A stretch of 37,420 bases of DNA, from contig CABXZZ010000007.1 of assembly GCA_902516825.1 (NCBI GenBank), positions 1-37,420 on the forward strand, in the 5' to 3' direction. Within the stretch, counting starts at the first letter, position 1; each line of letters starts with the position of its first letter. Shown in pieces: positions 27,405-35,332 of this stretch. The position numbers and the translations under genes are program-made. The notes beneath the pieces are model-generated. The model did no database searches. It was not told where the DNA came from and saw only the letters and a program-made list of their open reading frames with translations. This stretch comes from an uncultured SAR116 cluster alpha proteobacterium (GTDB lineage: Bacteria; Pseudomonadota; Alphaproteobacteria; Puniceispirillales; Puniceispirillaceae).

Positions 27405-27427
27405 GTGCATCGTAAAAATTCATGCAC
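27405..27427. repeat. Short inverted repeat after folB
   Basis: GTGCAT and ATGCAC, 6 bp each, flank an 11-nt loop in the 122-nt gap between folB and the methyltransferase gene. There is no T tract after it on the + strand, so it is not a classical terminator. Confidence 0.3.
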
Positions 27428-27513
27428 CAAATCCTAATAAACCTGTTAAAAAGTCTTTAAGATTTATTCTAAAGTAACTGATTCGGGTTGAAATCATAGA
27501 AAAGGGCTAGGTG

Positions 27514-28239
27514 ATGCTATATGACGTCGGAAAAATAGATGCATTTTATAATGGCGTGCGCGGACAAATGGTTGCAAAATTATTGCGTCAAGACCTGAGT
27601 AGTATCTGGATTCCATCTAAAACTGCATCAAATCTTGCAGTTGGTTTCCCTTTTTATTTTTTTCCAGAAAGTATGATTTGTCCAGTGCTTATGCCAGTGG
27701 AAATAGGTGGTATGGCATGGGCATATGAGCAAGAGATCTATACTGCAATAATTGATTCAAAAAGCTGGCCTCTGGAGAGTGATTCGATGGATTGTATTCT
27801 TATAAGCCATGCTCTGGAATTTATTCCCAACCATCATAGATTTTTGATGGAAGCAGGACGGGTTTTGAAAAGCGCTGGAAAACTTATACTTATGGTACCT
27901 CATAGGCGAGGTTTATGGTCAAGAGCAGAAACGACGCCATTCGGACATGGTACGCCTTTTAGTAAGGGTCAGATATTTAGGTTGTTAAAAAATACCGGAT
28001 TAAATCCTGAAAAATGCGTAAGGAGTTTGTTTCTGCCGCCATTTGCAGATAAATTACCAGAGGCTGTATCCAATCAGATTGAAATTGTCGGAGAGCATTT
28101 ATTGCAGCTTCTGGGTGGTGTGCTAATTGTAGAAGCAACCAAAATGGTTTATGCAGAACCGAAGAAAAACAGAGCTACAACAAAGGCTCGATTGTTTGCG
28201 TCTGTGAAAAGCCAGTCTGCTTATTCTTCGTCTGAATAA
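27514..28239 (+). CDS. Class I SAM-dependent methyltransferase-like protein
   Basis: Methyltransf_11-type protein; substrate unknown. A degenerate SAM motif I is NLAVGFPFYFFPE (about 43-55), where the family has a Gly-rich loop. The later motifs are clear: WPLESDSMDCILISHALEF (post-II/motif II region), EAGRVLKSAGKLILMVPHRRG (motif III). The C-terminal 30 residues are polar and probably disordered. ATG 27514 is preferred over the GTG directly before it; AAGGG lies about 7 nt upstream of that GTG. Related proteins occur next to gloB in other alphaproteobacteria; gloB is not seen here. Loss of the motif I glycines leaves open whether it binds SAM well. Confidence 0.8.
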   Translation: MLYDVGKIDAFYNGVRGQMVAKLLRQDLSSIWIPSKTASNLAVGFPFYFFPESMICPVLMPVEIGGMAWAYEQEIYTAIIDSKSWPLESDSMDCILISHALEFIPNHHRFLMEAGRVLKSAGKLILMVPHRRGLWSRAETTPFGHGTPFSKGQIFRLLKNTGLNPEKCVRSLFLPPFADKLPEAVSNQIEIVGEHLLQLLGGVLIVEATKMVYAEPKKNRATTKARLFASVKSQSAYSSSE

Positions 28240-28299
28240 TGTGAATCCGTATTTAGAAAGCAGATATTTAACTAAGTTGGATATAATGGGGGACGATGC

Positions 28300-28953
28300 A
28301 TGTCAAATGTGCTTGTCGAGCTAAGACAAAAAATAGATGAGATAGATCACGCTTTGCTAGAATTAGTAACGCGGCGGATGAATGTGTCTCGTGAAATAGC
28401 AACAGCAAAGCCAAGTGGAAGTCCTGTTTACCGTCCTGCTCGAGAGGTATTGTTAATGCATCAGTTGCTCTCGCAACTAGACGGCACGGCTGAACACAAG
28501 GTTGTGGAAAGGCTATGGCGCGTGTTACTTGCGTCAAGTGTTCATAGTCAAAGACCTAATTTTAAAATCGTCAGCTTTTATGGTCTAGAAGATTTTACAT
28601 CAGAATTTAGTGCTGGTTTTCTAGATTTCACATTTTGTTCCACGGGTGAGCACATAATACAACAGCTATCTGAAAACAAAGCAGATGTTGCTTTTTTCCC
28701 GTATAGTCAGTTAGCAGAGATCGCAAGCTCTCTTGGAGAAAAAACAGGTATTTATGTTAATCACAAGACGGATAATGTTGCTATCATAGGTAAAAATATG
28801 CCAGAAGAAACTGGTTTCGATATTTCGCTGTTCAGGGATAGCCGTTTTGTGGAGTCGAGTATAATAGAAAAGCCTGGTTTCAGATTAGATTTAGATGGTA
28901 GCGAGCATATCCATATCGGCGCTTGGGTTAATCTTTCAGGCTCGCTGAAATAA
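28300..28953 (+). CDS. AroQ-type chorismate mutase with unassigned C-terminal domain
   Basis: Converts chorismate to prephenate for Phe/Tyr synthesis. Residues 1-90 are a complete AroQ helical domain with Arg9, Arg26, Lys37, Arg48 (RE), Ser80 and Gln84 in the catalytic positions. The remaining 127 residues are not recognised with certainty. Their pattern HIIQQLSENKADVAFFPYSQ resembles the prephenate-dehydratase stretch in which a helix leads into an ADxxxxP strand, but the dehydratase TRF motif and an ACT domain are absent. It may be a decayed PheA. A strong GGGGGA site lies before ATG 28300. It precedes hisC (48-nt gap) and tyrA, forming an aromatic amino acid cluster. Confidence 0.85.
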   Translation: MSNVLVELRQKIDEIDHALLELVTRRMNVSREIATAKPSGSPVYRPAREVLLMHQLLSQLDGTAEHKVVERLWRVLLASSVHSQRPNFKIVSFYGLEDFTSEFSAGFLDFTFCSTGEHIIQQLSENKADVAFFPYSQLAEIASSLGEKTGIYVNHKTDNVAIIGKNMPEETGFDISLFRDSRFVESSIIEKPGFRLDLDGSEHIHIGAWVNLSGSLK

Positions 28954-29001
28954 TAATTTCTTAAGTGTTATAGAATGTATTAAAGCTGGAGACATCCCGA
29001 A

Positions 29002-30096
29002 ATGACCATAAAGCCAACGCCATCAGATGTTATGCAGTCTCTGGTGAGTTATAGACCAGCATTTGGCAAGAATGTATCAAAATCAATCATAAGACTTTCT
29101 GCTAATGAAAATGGAATCGGATGCTCTCCTCGTATTAAGGAAGCAATTCGAAATAATGATGTTGCTTTACATCGTTATCCAGCGCAACAAGACGAAGGAT
29201 TAATATATGCTATCGCATCTAGGTTTAAATTAAATCCTACCCAGATTCTAACAGGCAATGGTTCTGACGAGTTGATTTATTTGCTTTGTACAGCTTTTTT
29301 GAATCCGGGTGATGAAGCAATTTACACACAATATGGTTTTCTTGTATTCCCGCAGGCAATTAAAATAGCTGGTGGGGTTCCTATTGTAGCGCCTGATGAT
29401 GATTATACCGTTAGCGTTGATTCGATTATTGCAAAGCTTACCCCGAAAACAAAACTTGTGTTTTTGGCAAACCCAAATAATCCTACAGGTTCGATGATAT
29501 CTGAACAGGAAGTATATAGATTAATTGAATTATTGCCTAAATCTGTGGTTCTTGTGCTTGACTGGGCTTATAGCGAATATGTGACTTCAGGACTATCTAA
29601 TGCAGCTAAGCTTGTGGAGTCTAATACTAACATTGTAATGTTGCGTACATTCTCAAAACTTTTTGGGATTGCTGCCTTGCGATTAGGTTGGGGATACTTT
29701 CCATCTGAAATATTTGCTGTTTTGCAGTCTATACGTGCGCCATTTTCGGTTAATCAATTGGCAGCACTCGCAGGTAAGGTTTCGATGGAGGATATAGCCT
29801 TTCAAGAAGAATCAGTGGCTCATAACCAATTTTGGATGACAGAGATAGTTAATCGTTTCAATGACATGGGTGTAAAAACCCTTAAAGGTCAGGCAAATTT
29901 CATGCTACTCGATTTCAGAGATAAGAATGGGCTATCTGCTAGCCATATTGAATTGCGCCTTTTAGAACATGATATTCAGCTTCGAAATATGACCCCATAT
30001 GGCCTTCCAGATATGCTTCGAATGTCTATAGGCACATCATACGAGATGGAAGAGTTTACATCTTGCTTAAGACACTTAATTCTTCAACGGGGATAA
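29002..30096 (+). CDS. hisC: Histidinol-phosphate / aromatic aminotransferase
   Basis: PLP-dependent fold-type I aminotransferase of the HisC family. It starts with SANENGIGCSPRIKEAI, has LTGNGSDELI, NPNNPTG near 157-163, DWAYSEY with Asp187 and Tyr190, and the PLP lysine Lys219 in RTFSKLFGIAALRLGWG. The length of 364 residues is typical. GGAGA lies about 10 nt upstream of ATG 29002. Lying between chorismate mutase and tyrA, it may transaminate phenylpyruvate or 4-hydroxyphenylpyruvate as well as, or instead of, imidazole-acetol phosphate. Other his genes are not in the window. The gap to tyrA is 8 nt. Confidence 0.92.
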   Translation: MTIKPTPSDVMQSLVSYRPAFGKNVSKSIIRLSANENGIGCSPRIKEAIRNNDVALHRYPAQQDEGLIYAIASRFKLNPTQILTGNGSDELIYLLCTAFLNPGDEAIYTQYGFLVFPQAIKIAGGVPIVAPDDDYTVSVDSIIAKLTPKTKLVFLANPNNPTGSMISEQEVYRLIELLPKSVVLVLDWAYSEYVTSGLSNAAKLVESNTNIVMLRTFSKLFGIAALRLGWGYFPSEIFAVLQSIRAPFSVNQLAALAGKVSMEDIAFQEESVAHNQFWMTEIVNRFNDMGVKTLKGQANFMLLDFRDKNGLSASHIELRLLEHDIQLRNMTPYGLPDMLRMSIGTSYEMEEFTSCLRHLILQRG

Positions 30097-30104
30097 TTAG
30101 CTAG

Positions 30105-30989
30105 ATGAATGAGAAACTTCCAAATATTGCGATTATAGGCCTAGGGTTAATTGGTAGTTCTATTGCTCTTGCTGCAAAACGCGCTGGCGCAGCTGGTAAT
30201 ATTGTAGCATTTGACAACTCAGCTGAAGTACGATCTGAAGCAAAACAGATAGGACTTCCCGTTGCATTAGTTGATGATATCAAAATAGCTGTTTTGGACG
30301 CTGATATTGTTTTTCTGGCGGTGCCCGTGGGCGTAATGGCAGGGGTTGTGCAGCAGATAATCTCGCATTTGAAATTTGGTGCCATATTAACTGATACCGG
30401 GTCAACAAAACGGTCGGTTATCGACGATATTAATCCACTTGTAACGGGAAACATCTTCTTTGTTCCCGGGCACCCACTTGCAGGAACTGAATTTTCTGGT
30501 CCATCTGCTGGCTTTTCCTCTCTTTTCAAGAATCACTATTGGTTGTTAATTAGCGAAAATAAAACAAATACGGCCACTTCTGTGATGACCAATTTTTGTG
30601 AAAAGCTAGGTGCAATGGTGGAGATAATGGATGCCGATTATCATGATAAAATACTGGCAATCACTTCTCATTTACCGCATTTAATCGCATTTACAATTGT
30701 TGGAACAGCATCTGATTTTGAACATGACTTGAAAAATGATGTGATTCGTTTTTCAGCTTCAGGATTCAGGGACTTTACTCGTATTGCGGCTTCCGACCCT
30801 ACGATGTGGAGAGATGTATTTTTGAATAATGATGAAGCTGTACTTGAAATGTTACAGCGTTTTATTGACGATCTTGCTTATGTTCAAAACGCAATTAAAA
30901 AAAGACAAGGCAATAAGCTTTTTAATCTGTTTGAAAGAACGGGCGAGATAAGACGTTCTATTGTTGATATTGGTCAAGCAACAGACTGA
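30105..30989 (+). CDS. tyrA: Prephenate / arogenate dehydrogenase
   Basis: NAD(P)-dependent oxidative decarboxylation of prephenate or arogenate in tyrosine synthesis. The Rossmann motif GLGLIGSS is at 12-19. VFLAVPVGVM, TDTGSTKRSVI and the active-site stretch GHPLAGTEFSGPSAG follow. The C-terminal half is all-helical (HDKILAITSHLPHLIAF, FRDFTRIAASDPTMWRDVF). The length of 294 residues fits the monofunctional enzyme without an ACT domain. It starts 8 nt after hisC. Which cofactor and substrate (TyrA or cyclohexadienyl dehydrogenase, TyrC) cannot be told by eye. Confidence 0.93.
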   Translation: MNEKLPNIAIIGLGLIGSSIALAAKRAGAAGNIVAFDNSAEVRSEAKQIGLPVALVDDIKIAVLDADIVFLAVPVGVMAGVVQQIISHLKFGAILTDTGSTKRSVIDDINPLVTGNIFFVPGHPLAGTEFSGPSAGFSSLFKNHYWLLISENKTNTATSVMTNFCEKLGAMVEIMDADYHDKILAITSHLPHLIAFTIVGTASDFEHDLKNDVIRFSASGFRDFTRIAASDPTMWRDVFLNNDEAVLEMLQRFIDDLAYVQNAIKKRQGNKLFNLFERTGEIRRSIVDIGQATD

Positions 30990-31004
30990 TATTGAGCTCT
31001 AAAA

Positions 31005-31598
31005 TTATCCAAGGCTTGATTTAACATATAAATATTTTAGATACTCTTTGAGTAAAAGCCTAGTTGTCTGCCAATTTGTATACCAAGCTGACAATTTTAA
31101 ATCAGGTGGATTAACAGCCTGAAAATAAACGGAATTTTCAGGTAGGTATTGTTTAAAAATTAATTCTGCTCTTGGAAGATGATAATTAGCGCTTACTAGT
31201 AATATATCTTCCAGCCCGTGTTTTCGCATCCATTCAAAGGTTGCTTCTGCATTCCCATTAGTATTTGTTGCAGTAAATTCAATTTCAACACAGCAATCAT
31301 AAAAACTGGCTTGGCGTTTAGATAGAGCTAGATTTTCTTTTAATAGTTCTTTTGTTATGCCCTTGCCAACACCTGAGATAAGCATTCTATCAGCCTTGCC
31401 ACCTGCTAGTAGTTCTACGCCTGTTTGAATACGCAATTGTCCACCCGTTGCGACAACCAAGCCATCTATTGGCTGAGAAAGTTTTGTATCAGCATTAGGA
31501 AGCGTTAGAACAAATTGTTGAAAACTGGCAAGCGCAAGTCCCAACATCATTAATAAACCGAGTAAAGCTGTCTGAATAGAATTTGGAATAAAGGACAT
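31005..31598 (-). CDS. YdcF/SanA-family (DUF218) membrane protein
   Basis: DUF218 family protein related to ElyC, SanA and YdcF, which are linked to envelope functions; the reaction is not defined. An N-terminal hydrophobic span (about 9-31) anchors it with the domain outside. The core reads VVATGGQLRIQTGVELLAGG, MLISGVGKG, the conserved TNTNGNAEATFEW, and ILLVSANYHLPRAELIF. The length of 197 residues fits small members. It is convergent with tyrA, with 15 nt between stops, and divergent from the zinc-ribbon membrane protein. Confidence 0.85.
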   Translation of the reverse strand: MSFIPNSIQTALLGLLMMLGLALASFQQFVLTLPNADTKLSQPIDGLVVATGGQLRIQTGVELLAGGKADRMLISGVGKGITKELLKENLALSKRQASFYDCCVEIEFTATNTNGNAEATFEWMRKHGLEDILLVSANYHLPRAELIFKQYLPENSVYFQAVNPPDLKLSAWYTNWQTTRLLLKEYLKYLYVKSSLG

Positions 31599-31742
31599 GA
31601 CAAGTGTGCTTGTAAGTTATAACAGTTCAATAAGAATAGTTTGCGTTCTTTAATTTCACTGTTTATTACGTAAACAATCAAGTTAAATCAGCCTTATCTG
31701 TTTTATTGGTGTGTTAATTTTATTCTGGGAATTCAGACTCTG

Positions 31743-32441
31743 ATGCTTATAACCTGTAATAATTGTGAAACTGTTTTTCAGATCGAAAAGACAAAAATTG
31801 ATCCTAATGGCCAGCAGGTTAGATGCTCTGTATGCGCGCATGTCTGGACAGTCTTCGCTGATAATGAGGAAGAACGCAGTCTTCCAAAGTTAAATATAGG
31901 CACAAATAGAAATGAGGAAGTAACACAAGGAGAAACTTCACCGAAATTAGAGGATAGGAAGCTAAGACAAGATAACCCACTAAACCAGAAAAAGAAAAAA
32001 GCGAATGTCTTTACTTGGTTATTATGGATATTTGGTATCACAGGGCTGCTATTAGCAGCAATGTATGCATCAATTATTTACCGCTCAACAATAACAGCCT
32101 ATTATCCAATTATGATACCAGTTTTTGAGATGGCGGGGTATAACATAAGTTACTCGTCAGAAAATCTTTTAATTCAGAACCTTCAGACAGATTGGAAGGA
32201 TGATATATTAAGAGTTAGAGGTAGTATTGTTAATAACGGCTCAATGCGAATTCACACGCCACCAATAAGAATATCCATTATAGATCCAACAGGCCTGCTT
32301 TTATCAACACATGAAGTATGGCCAGATAGCAACATAATTGATGGCGCTAATTCTGTTCCGTTTTTTGCACAAATAACGATAGACGCAGACGAAAAAGCAG
32401 AAATACATGTTGATTTTATTTCTAATAGGTCAGCTAGATAG
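31743..32441 (+). CDS. Zinc-ribbon (MJ0042/DUF3426-type) single-pass membrane protein
   Basis: Small membrane protein of unknown function. The N-terminus is an MJ0042-type zinc ribbon: CNNC at residues 5-8 and CSVC at 28-31, with VFQIEKTKIDPNGQQVRC between. A charged linker rich in Glu and Lys leads to one membrane span (about 90-112, FTWLLWIFGITGLLLAAMY). The C-terminal 115 residues form a DUF3426-like beta domain (LRVRGSIVNNGSMRIHTPPI) predicted outside the cytoplasm. Such genes are common near ftsE/ftsX or DAP genes in alphaproteobacteria; here lysA follows convergently, 7 nt away. The 144-nt upstream region has a possible TTGCGT-N17-TATTAC promoter near 31640-31668. Confidence 0.82.
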   Translation: MLITCNNCETVFQIEKTKIDPNGQQVRCSVCAHVWTVFADNEEERSLPKLNIGTNRNEEVTQGETSPKLEDRKLRQDNPLNQKKKKANVFTWLLWIFGITGLLLAAMYASIIYRSTITAYYPIMIPVFEMAGYNISYSSENLLIQNLQTDWKDDILRVRGSIVNNGSMRIHTPPIRISIIDPTGLLLSTHEVWPDSNIIDGANSVPFFAQITIDADEKAEIHVDFISNRSAR

Positions 32442-32448
32442 AGCCGAA

Positions 32449-33720
32449 TTACAAAAATGGATTAATTTCCATTTTTATAAGATCTTCAATAGTTCTGCGA
32501 GGACGAATAAGGTGCACCATGCCTTCATAGCACAGAACTTCAGATGCTTCTGGTCTTGTGTTGTAGTTTGACATCATCACAGCCCCATATGCTCCAACAC
32601 TTCGAACCGCCAAATAATCACCTGCCTCAACGAATGGCATATGTCTGTTTCTGGCAAGATAATCGCCTGTCTCGCAAATCGGGCCAACAATATCAGCGTT
32701 GCCTGTATCTCCCCCCCGTTCCGTAAGGCTATCAATTCTGTGGAACGCGTCATACAAAGTCGGCCTGATTAAGTCATTCATAGCAGCATCAATGATAACA
32801 AATCTTTTATCAATACCCTGTTTTACATAGATTACTTTGGTGACAAGATTTCCACAATTTCCGACTATGGAACGGCCTGGCTCAAAACCTAATTTAAATC
32901 CTTTGTTTTTAAATATACGCTCAACCATCTTGCCATACTTGGTGAAATCAGGATGCGTAATACCCTCATAATCAATTCCGAAACCACCACCCAAATCAAG
33001 ATATGGCACGGCAAATCCTTTGCCACGAAGATGTTCGGCAAATCCAACCAACTCATTATAAGCAGTTTCAAAAGGGGCAAGGTTCGTCAGCTGGGAGCCG
33101 ATATGAACCGCAAGGCCAGAAGGAGTTAGGTTAGGGTAGGAGGATATTCGTTCATAATAAGACTCTGCCTGACCATTAGTCAGGGCAATTCCAAATTTTG
33201 TGCTGTTCTGTCCAGTTGATATTTTCTCATGGCTACCTGGGTCAACATCAACATTGATTCGGAGCGCGATAGAGCATTCAAAGTTATTGGAGGCCGCAAG
33301 CGCCGCAATTCTATCCAACTCTGCACCTGACTCAATATTGATTTGTCCTACCCCATGATGCATGGCTAACAACAATTCGTTATCTGTTTTTCCAACACCT
33401 GAGAATATGATTTTATCTGGATTAATATTAGCATTTAAGGCGCGTTGAAGCTCCCCACCTGAAACAATATCTGCTCCCGCACCCGCCGTGCTTAACAAAG
33501 ATAAAATAGCTACAGAAGAATTAGCCTTCACAGCAAAATGAACCTTGCTTTCAAGATTTGACACTGCTTTTTGAAATGCTTTGAAATTTTCTAAAATCTG
33601 ATCCCCGTCATATACATATAATGGGGTTTTATACTGATCTGCAAGGTTGATTAACGTCCCACTATCAAGCATGCCATGGTCAGGAATTATCTCAGGGGTA
33701 TTTGTATGTGATAGTGCCAT
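32449..33720 (-). CDS. lysA: Diaminopimelate decarboxylase
   Basis: PLP enzyme that decarboxylates meso-diaminopimelate to lysine. The alanine-racemase-like barrel has the PLP lysine Lys65 in HFAVKANSS. SGGELQRAL, LAVHIGSQLT, DLGGGFGIDYEG and EPGRSIVGNCG are PLP-phosphate and substrate motifs. The C-terminal beta domain has Cys349 in GPICETGDYLA. The length of 423 residues is typical. AAAGG lies 8 nt before ATG 33720. It is the last gene of argH-lptM-lysA, an order widespread in proteobacteria. Confidence 0.97.
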   Translation of the reverse strand: MALSHTNTPEIIPDHGMLDSGTLINLADQYKTPLYVYDGDQILENFKAFQKAVSNLESKVHFAVKANSSVAILSLLSTAGAGADIVSGGELQRALNANINPDKIIFSGVGKTDNELLLAMHHGVGQINIESGAELDRIAALAASNNFECSIALRINVDVDPGSHEKISTGQNSTKFGIALTNGQAESYYERISSYPNLTPSGLAVHIGSQLTNLAPFETAYNELVGFAEHLRGKGFAVPYLDLGGGFGIDYEGITHPDFTKYGKMVERIFKNKGFKLGFEPGRSIVGNCGNLVTKVIYVKQGIDKRFVIIDAAMNDLIRPTLYDAFHRIDSLTERGGDTGNADIVGPICETGDYLARNRHMPFVEAGDYLAVRSVGAYGAVMMSNYNTRPEASEVLCYEGMVHLIRPRRTIEDLIKMEINPFL

Positions 33721-33747
33721 GATGCCAGCCTTTAGCGTGTAATAATA

Positions 33748-33867
33748 TTAATCTATAAATTGATTTTCTGAGATTTCTGATGGGCGTTGAGGCGTACCTC
33801 TCTTTCCACAGGAAGTTTGTACTATCACAAGGCTGCATATCAAACACAAGAATAAAACACATCTCAT
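33748..33867 (-). CDS. lptM: LptM-like small lipoprotein (39 aa)
   Basis: A 39-residue lipoprotein in the argH-lysA gap, the conserved place for LptM (YifL), which assists LptD maturation in the outer membrane. An N-terminal hydrophobic signal (MRCVLFLCLICSLVIVQTSC) is followed by GKRGTPQRPSE, which fits the family's C-G-x-K/R-G-x-P pattern after the lipidated cysteine. The proposed lipidated Cys20 has Gln at -3, where Leu/Val/Ile is usual, so the lipobox is non-canonical. AGGG lies 7 nt before ATG 33867, 9 nt after the argH stop; lysA begins 27 nt after its stop. The assignment rests on context and the short motif. Confidence 0.75.
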   Translation of the reverse strand: MRCVLFLCLICSLVIVQTSCGKRGTPQRPSEISENQFID

Positions 33868-33876
33868 AACATTACC

Positions 33877-35292
33877 CTATTTATGCGCGTCATTTAGATT
33901 AAATCTAATCGCTGCTTCTGCCAATCTTAATTCAACTTCACTTACAGCTGTTCCTCCAAAGCTAGAGCGAGCATCACAAGCACTATCGATTTTAAGCACA
34001 GAATATACATTTTCATCTAATAGTGGCTCTATCTTTTGTATTTCAGTAAGGCTTAAATTTTCTAACGCGCATCCGTGCTCATCAGCCAAGGCCACCAAAG
34101 TGCCACTTATATGATGCGCATCGCGAAATGCCTTACCCAAATTACGCACAAGAAAGTCCGCAAGGTCTGTCGCTGTTGGGTGCCCTTTTTGAAGAGCATC
34201 GCGCATAGCAACTTTATTAACACCCATATCAACAATCATACCAGACATTGTTGCAATACTTATTGAAAGCGTTTTTTGTGTGTCAAATAATGGCTCTTTA
34301 TCTTCTTGCATATCCTTGCCGTAAGCAAGAGGTAATCCTTTAAGTATAGTTGCTAATGAGATAAAATGACCCATTATTCTGCCTGGTTTTGCCCGTATCA
34401 GTTCAGCTGCATCTGGGTTTTTCTTTTGTGGCATTATTGACGAGCCAGTGGTGAATTCATCTGATAGACTAATAAAATTAAATCTATCTGTTGACCAAAT
34501 CACTATTTCTTCGGCAAGTCTTGATAAGTGTATAGCACAAATTGTGGCTGCACTTGTAAATTCCAAGGCAAAATCACGAGCCGAAACGGCATCAAGTGCA
34601 TTTGGCATGGGCCTATCAAAATCAAGGAGCTTGGCGGTTAGATGTCGGTCTATTGGAAAAGAAGTTCCAGCGAGCGCTGCAGCGCCAAGTGGAGACTCAT
34701 TAACGCGCTTTCTGCAATCTTGCAATCTTTGCCTATCTCGTCCAATCATTTCAATATAGGCAGCTAGATGGAAACCAAAGCTTATAGGCTGTGCAGTTTG
34801 AAGATGAGTATATCCTGGCATAAGCGTCTTTGTATTTTCTTCTGCTTTTTTTAGCAAATTTTTCTGCAATTGTTGCAATCCAGCATCGAGCTCATCAATC
34901 TGATTTCTCAAATAGAGTCTAATATCGGTTGCGACCTGATCATTTCTAGATCGGGCTGTATGTAGACGTTTTGCTGGCTCCCCTATTAATTCATCAAGCC
35001 TTGTTTCGATGTTCATGTGGATATCTTCTAGCTCAACGCTAAATGAAAATGCGCCACTTGCTATTTCTGTGTGAATCTTATCAAGACCTTGTTGAATGGC
35101 TTTTAAATCAGCAGGGCTAATTATTTGTTGTTTTTCAAGCATTTGTGCGTGTGCTTTTGACCCTTTTATATCCTCAGAATAAAGCGCTTTATCAAAGGTA
35201 ATAGAGGCATTAAATTGCTGCATTAAATCAGATGGACCGACACTAAATCTGCCGCCCCAAATAGATGATTTTTGCTTGTTTTTTTCTGACAT
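33877..35292 (-). CDS. argH: Argininosuccinate lyase
   Basis: Last step of arginine synthesis: cleaves argininosuccinate to arginine and fumarate. Fumarase/aspartase superfamily protein with SRNDQVATDIRLYLRN near 115-130, the catalytic His163 in PGYTHLQTAQP, and the family signature GSSIMPQKKNPD starting at 283. It starts MSEKNKQKSSIWGGRFS. The length of 471 residues is typical. It heads the leftward operon argH-lptM-lysA and is divergent from the tlpA-like gene with only 40 nt between the starts, a conserved alphaproteobacterial arrangement. Confidence 0.97.
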   Translation of the reverse strand: MSEKNKQKSSIWGGRFSVGPSDLMQQFNASITFDKALYSEDIKGSKAHAQMLEKQQIISPADLKAIQQGLDKIHTEIASGAFSFSVELEDIHMNIETRLDELIGEPAKRLHTARSRNDQVATDIRLYLRNQIDELDAGLQQLQKNLLKKAEENTKTLMPGYTHLQTAQPISFGFHLAAYIEMIGRDRQRLQDCRKRVNESPLGAAALAGTSFPIDRHLTAKLLDFDRPMPNALDAVSARDFALEFTSAATICAIHLSRLAEEIVIWSTDRFNFISLSDEFTTGSSIMPQKKNPDAAELIRAKPGRIMGHFISLATILKGLPLAYGKDMQEDKEPLFDTQKTLSISIATMSGMIVDMGVNKVAMRDALQKGHPTATDLADFLVRNLGKAFRDAHHISGTLVALADEHGCALENLSLTEIQKIEPLLDENVYSVLKIDSACDARSSFGGTAVSEVELRLAEAAIRFNLNDAHK

Positions 35293-35320
35293 GCACTAGT
35301 ATCTTTCTTTTTGAACGTGT

Positions 35321-35326
35321 TATAGA
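35321..35326 (+). promoter_or_regulatory. -10-like hexamer 6 nt before the tlpA start
   Basis: TATAGA at 35321-35326, with the ATG at 35333. Transcription would start at or within a base or two of the ATG, which suggests a leaderless mRNA. No good -35 is visible, and no Shine-Dalgarno precedes the ATG. Confidence 0.3.
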
Positions 35327-35332
35327 ATAGAA

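Noticed and set aside
28282-28287. TATAAT as a -10 box for the chorismate mutase gene
   Set aside because: A start about 7 nt downstream would exclude the strong GGGGGA ribosome site from the mRNA, and no -35 is present.
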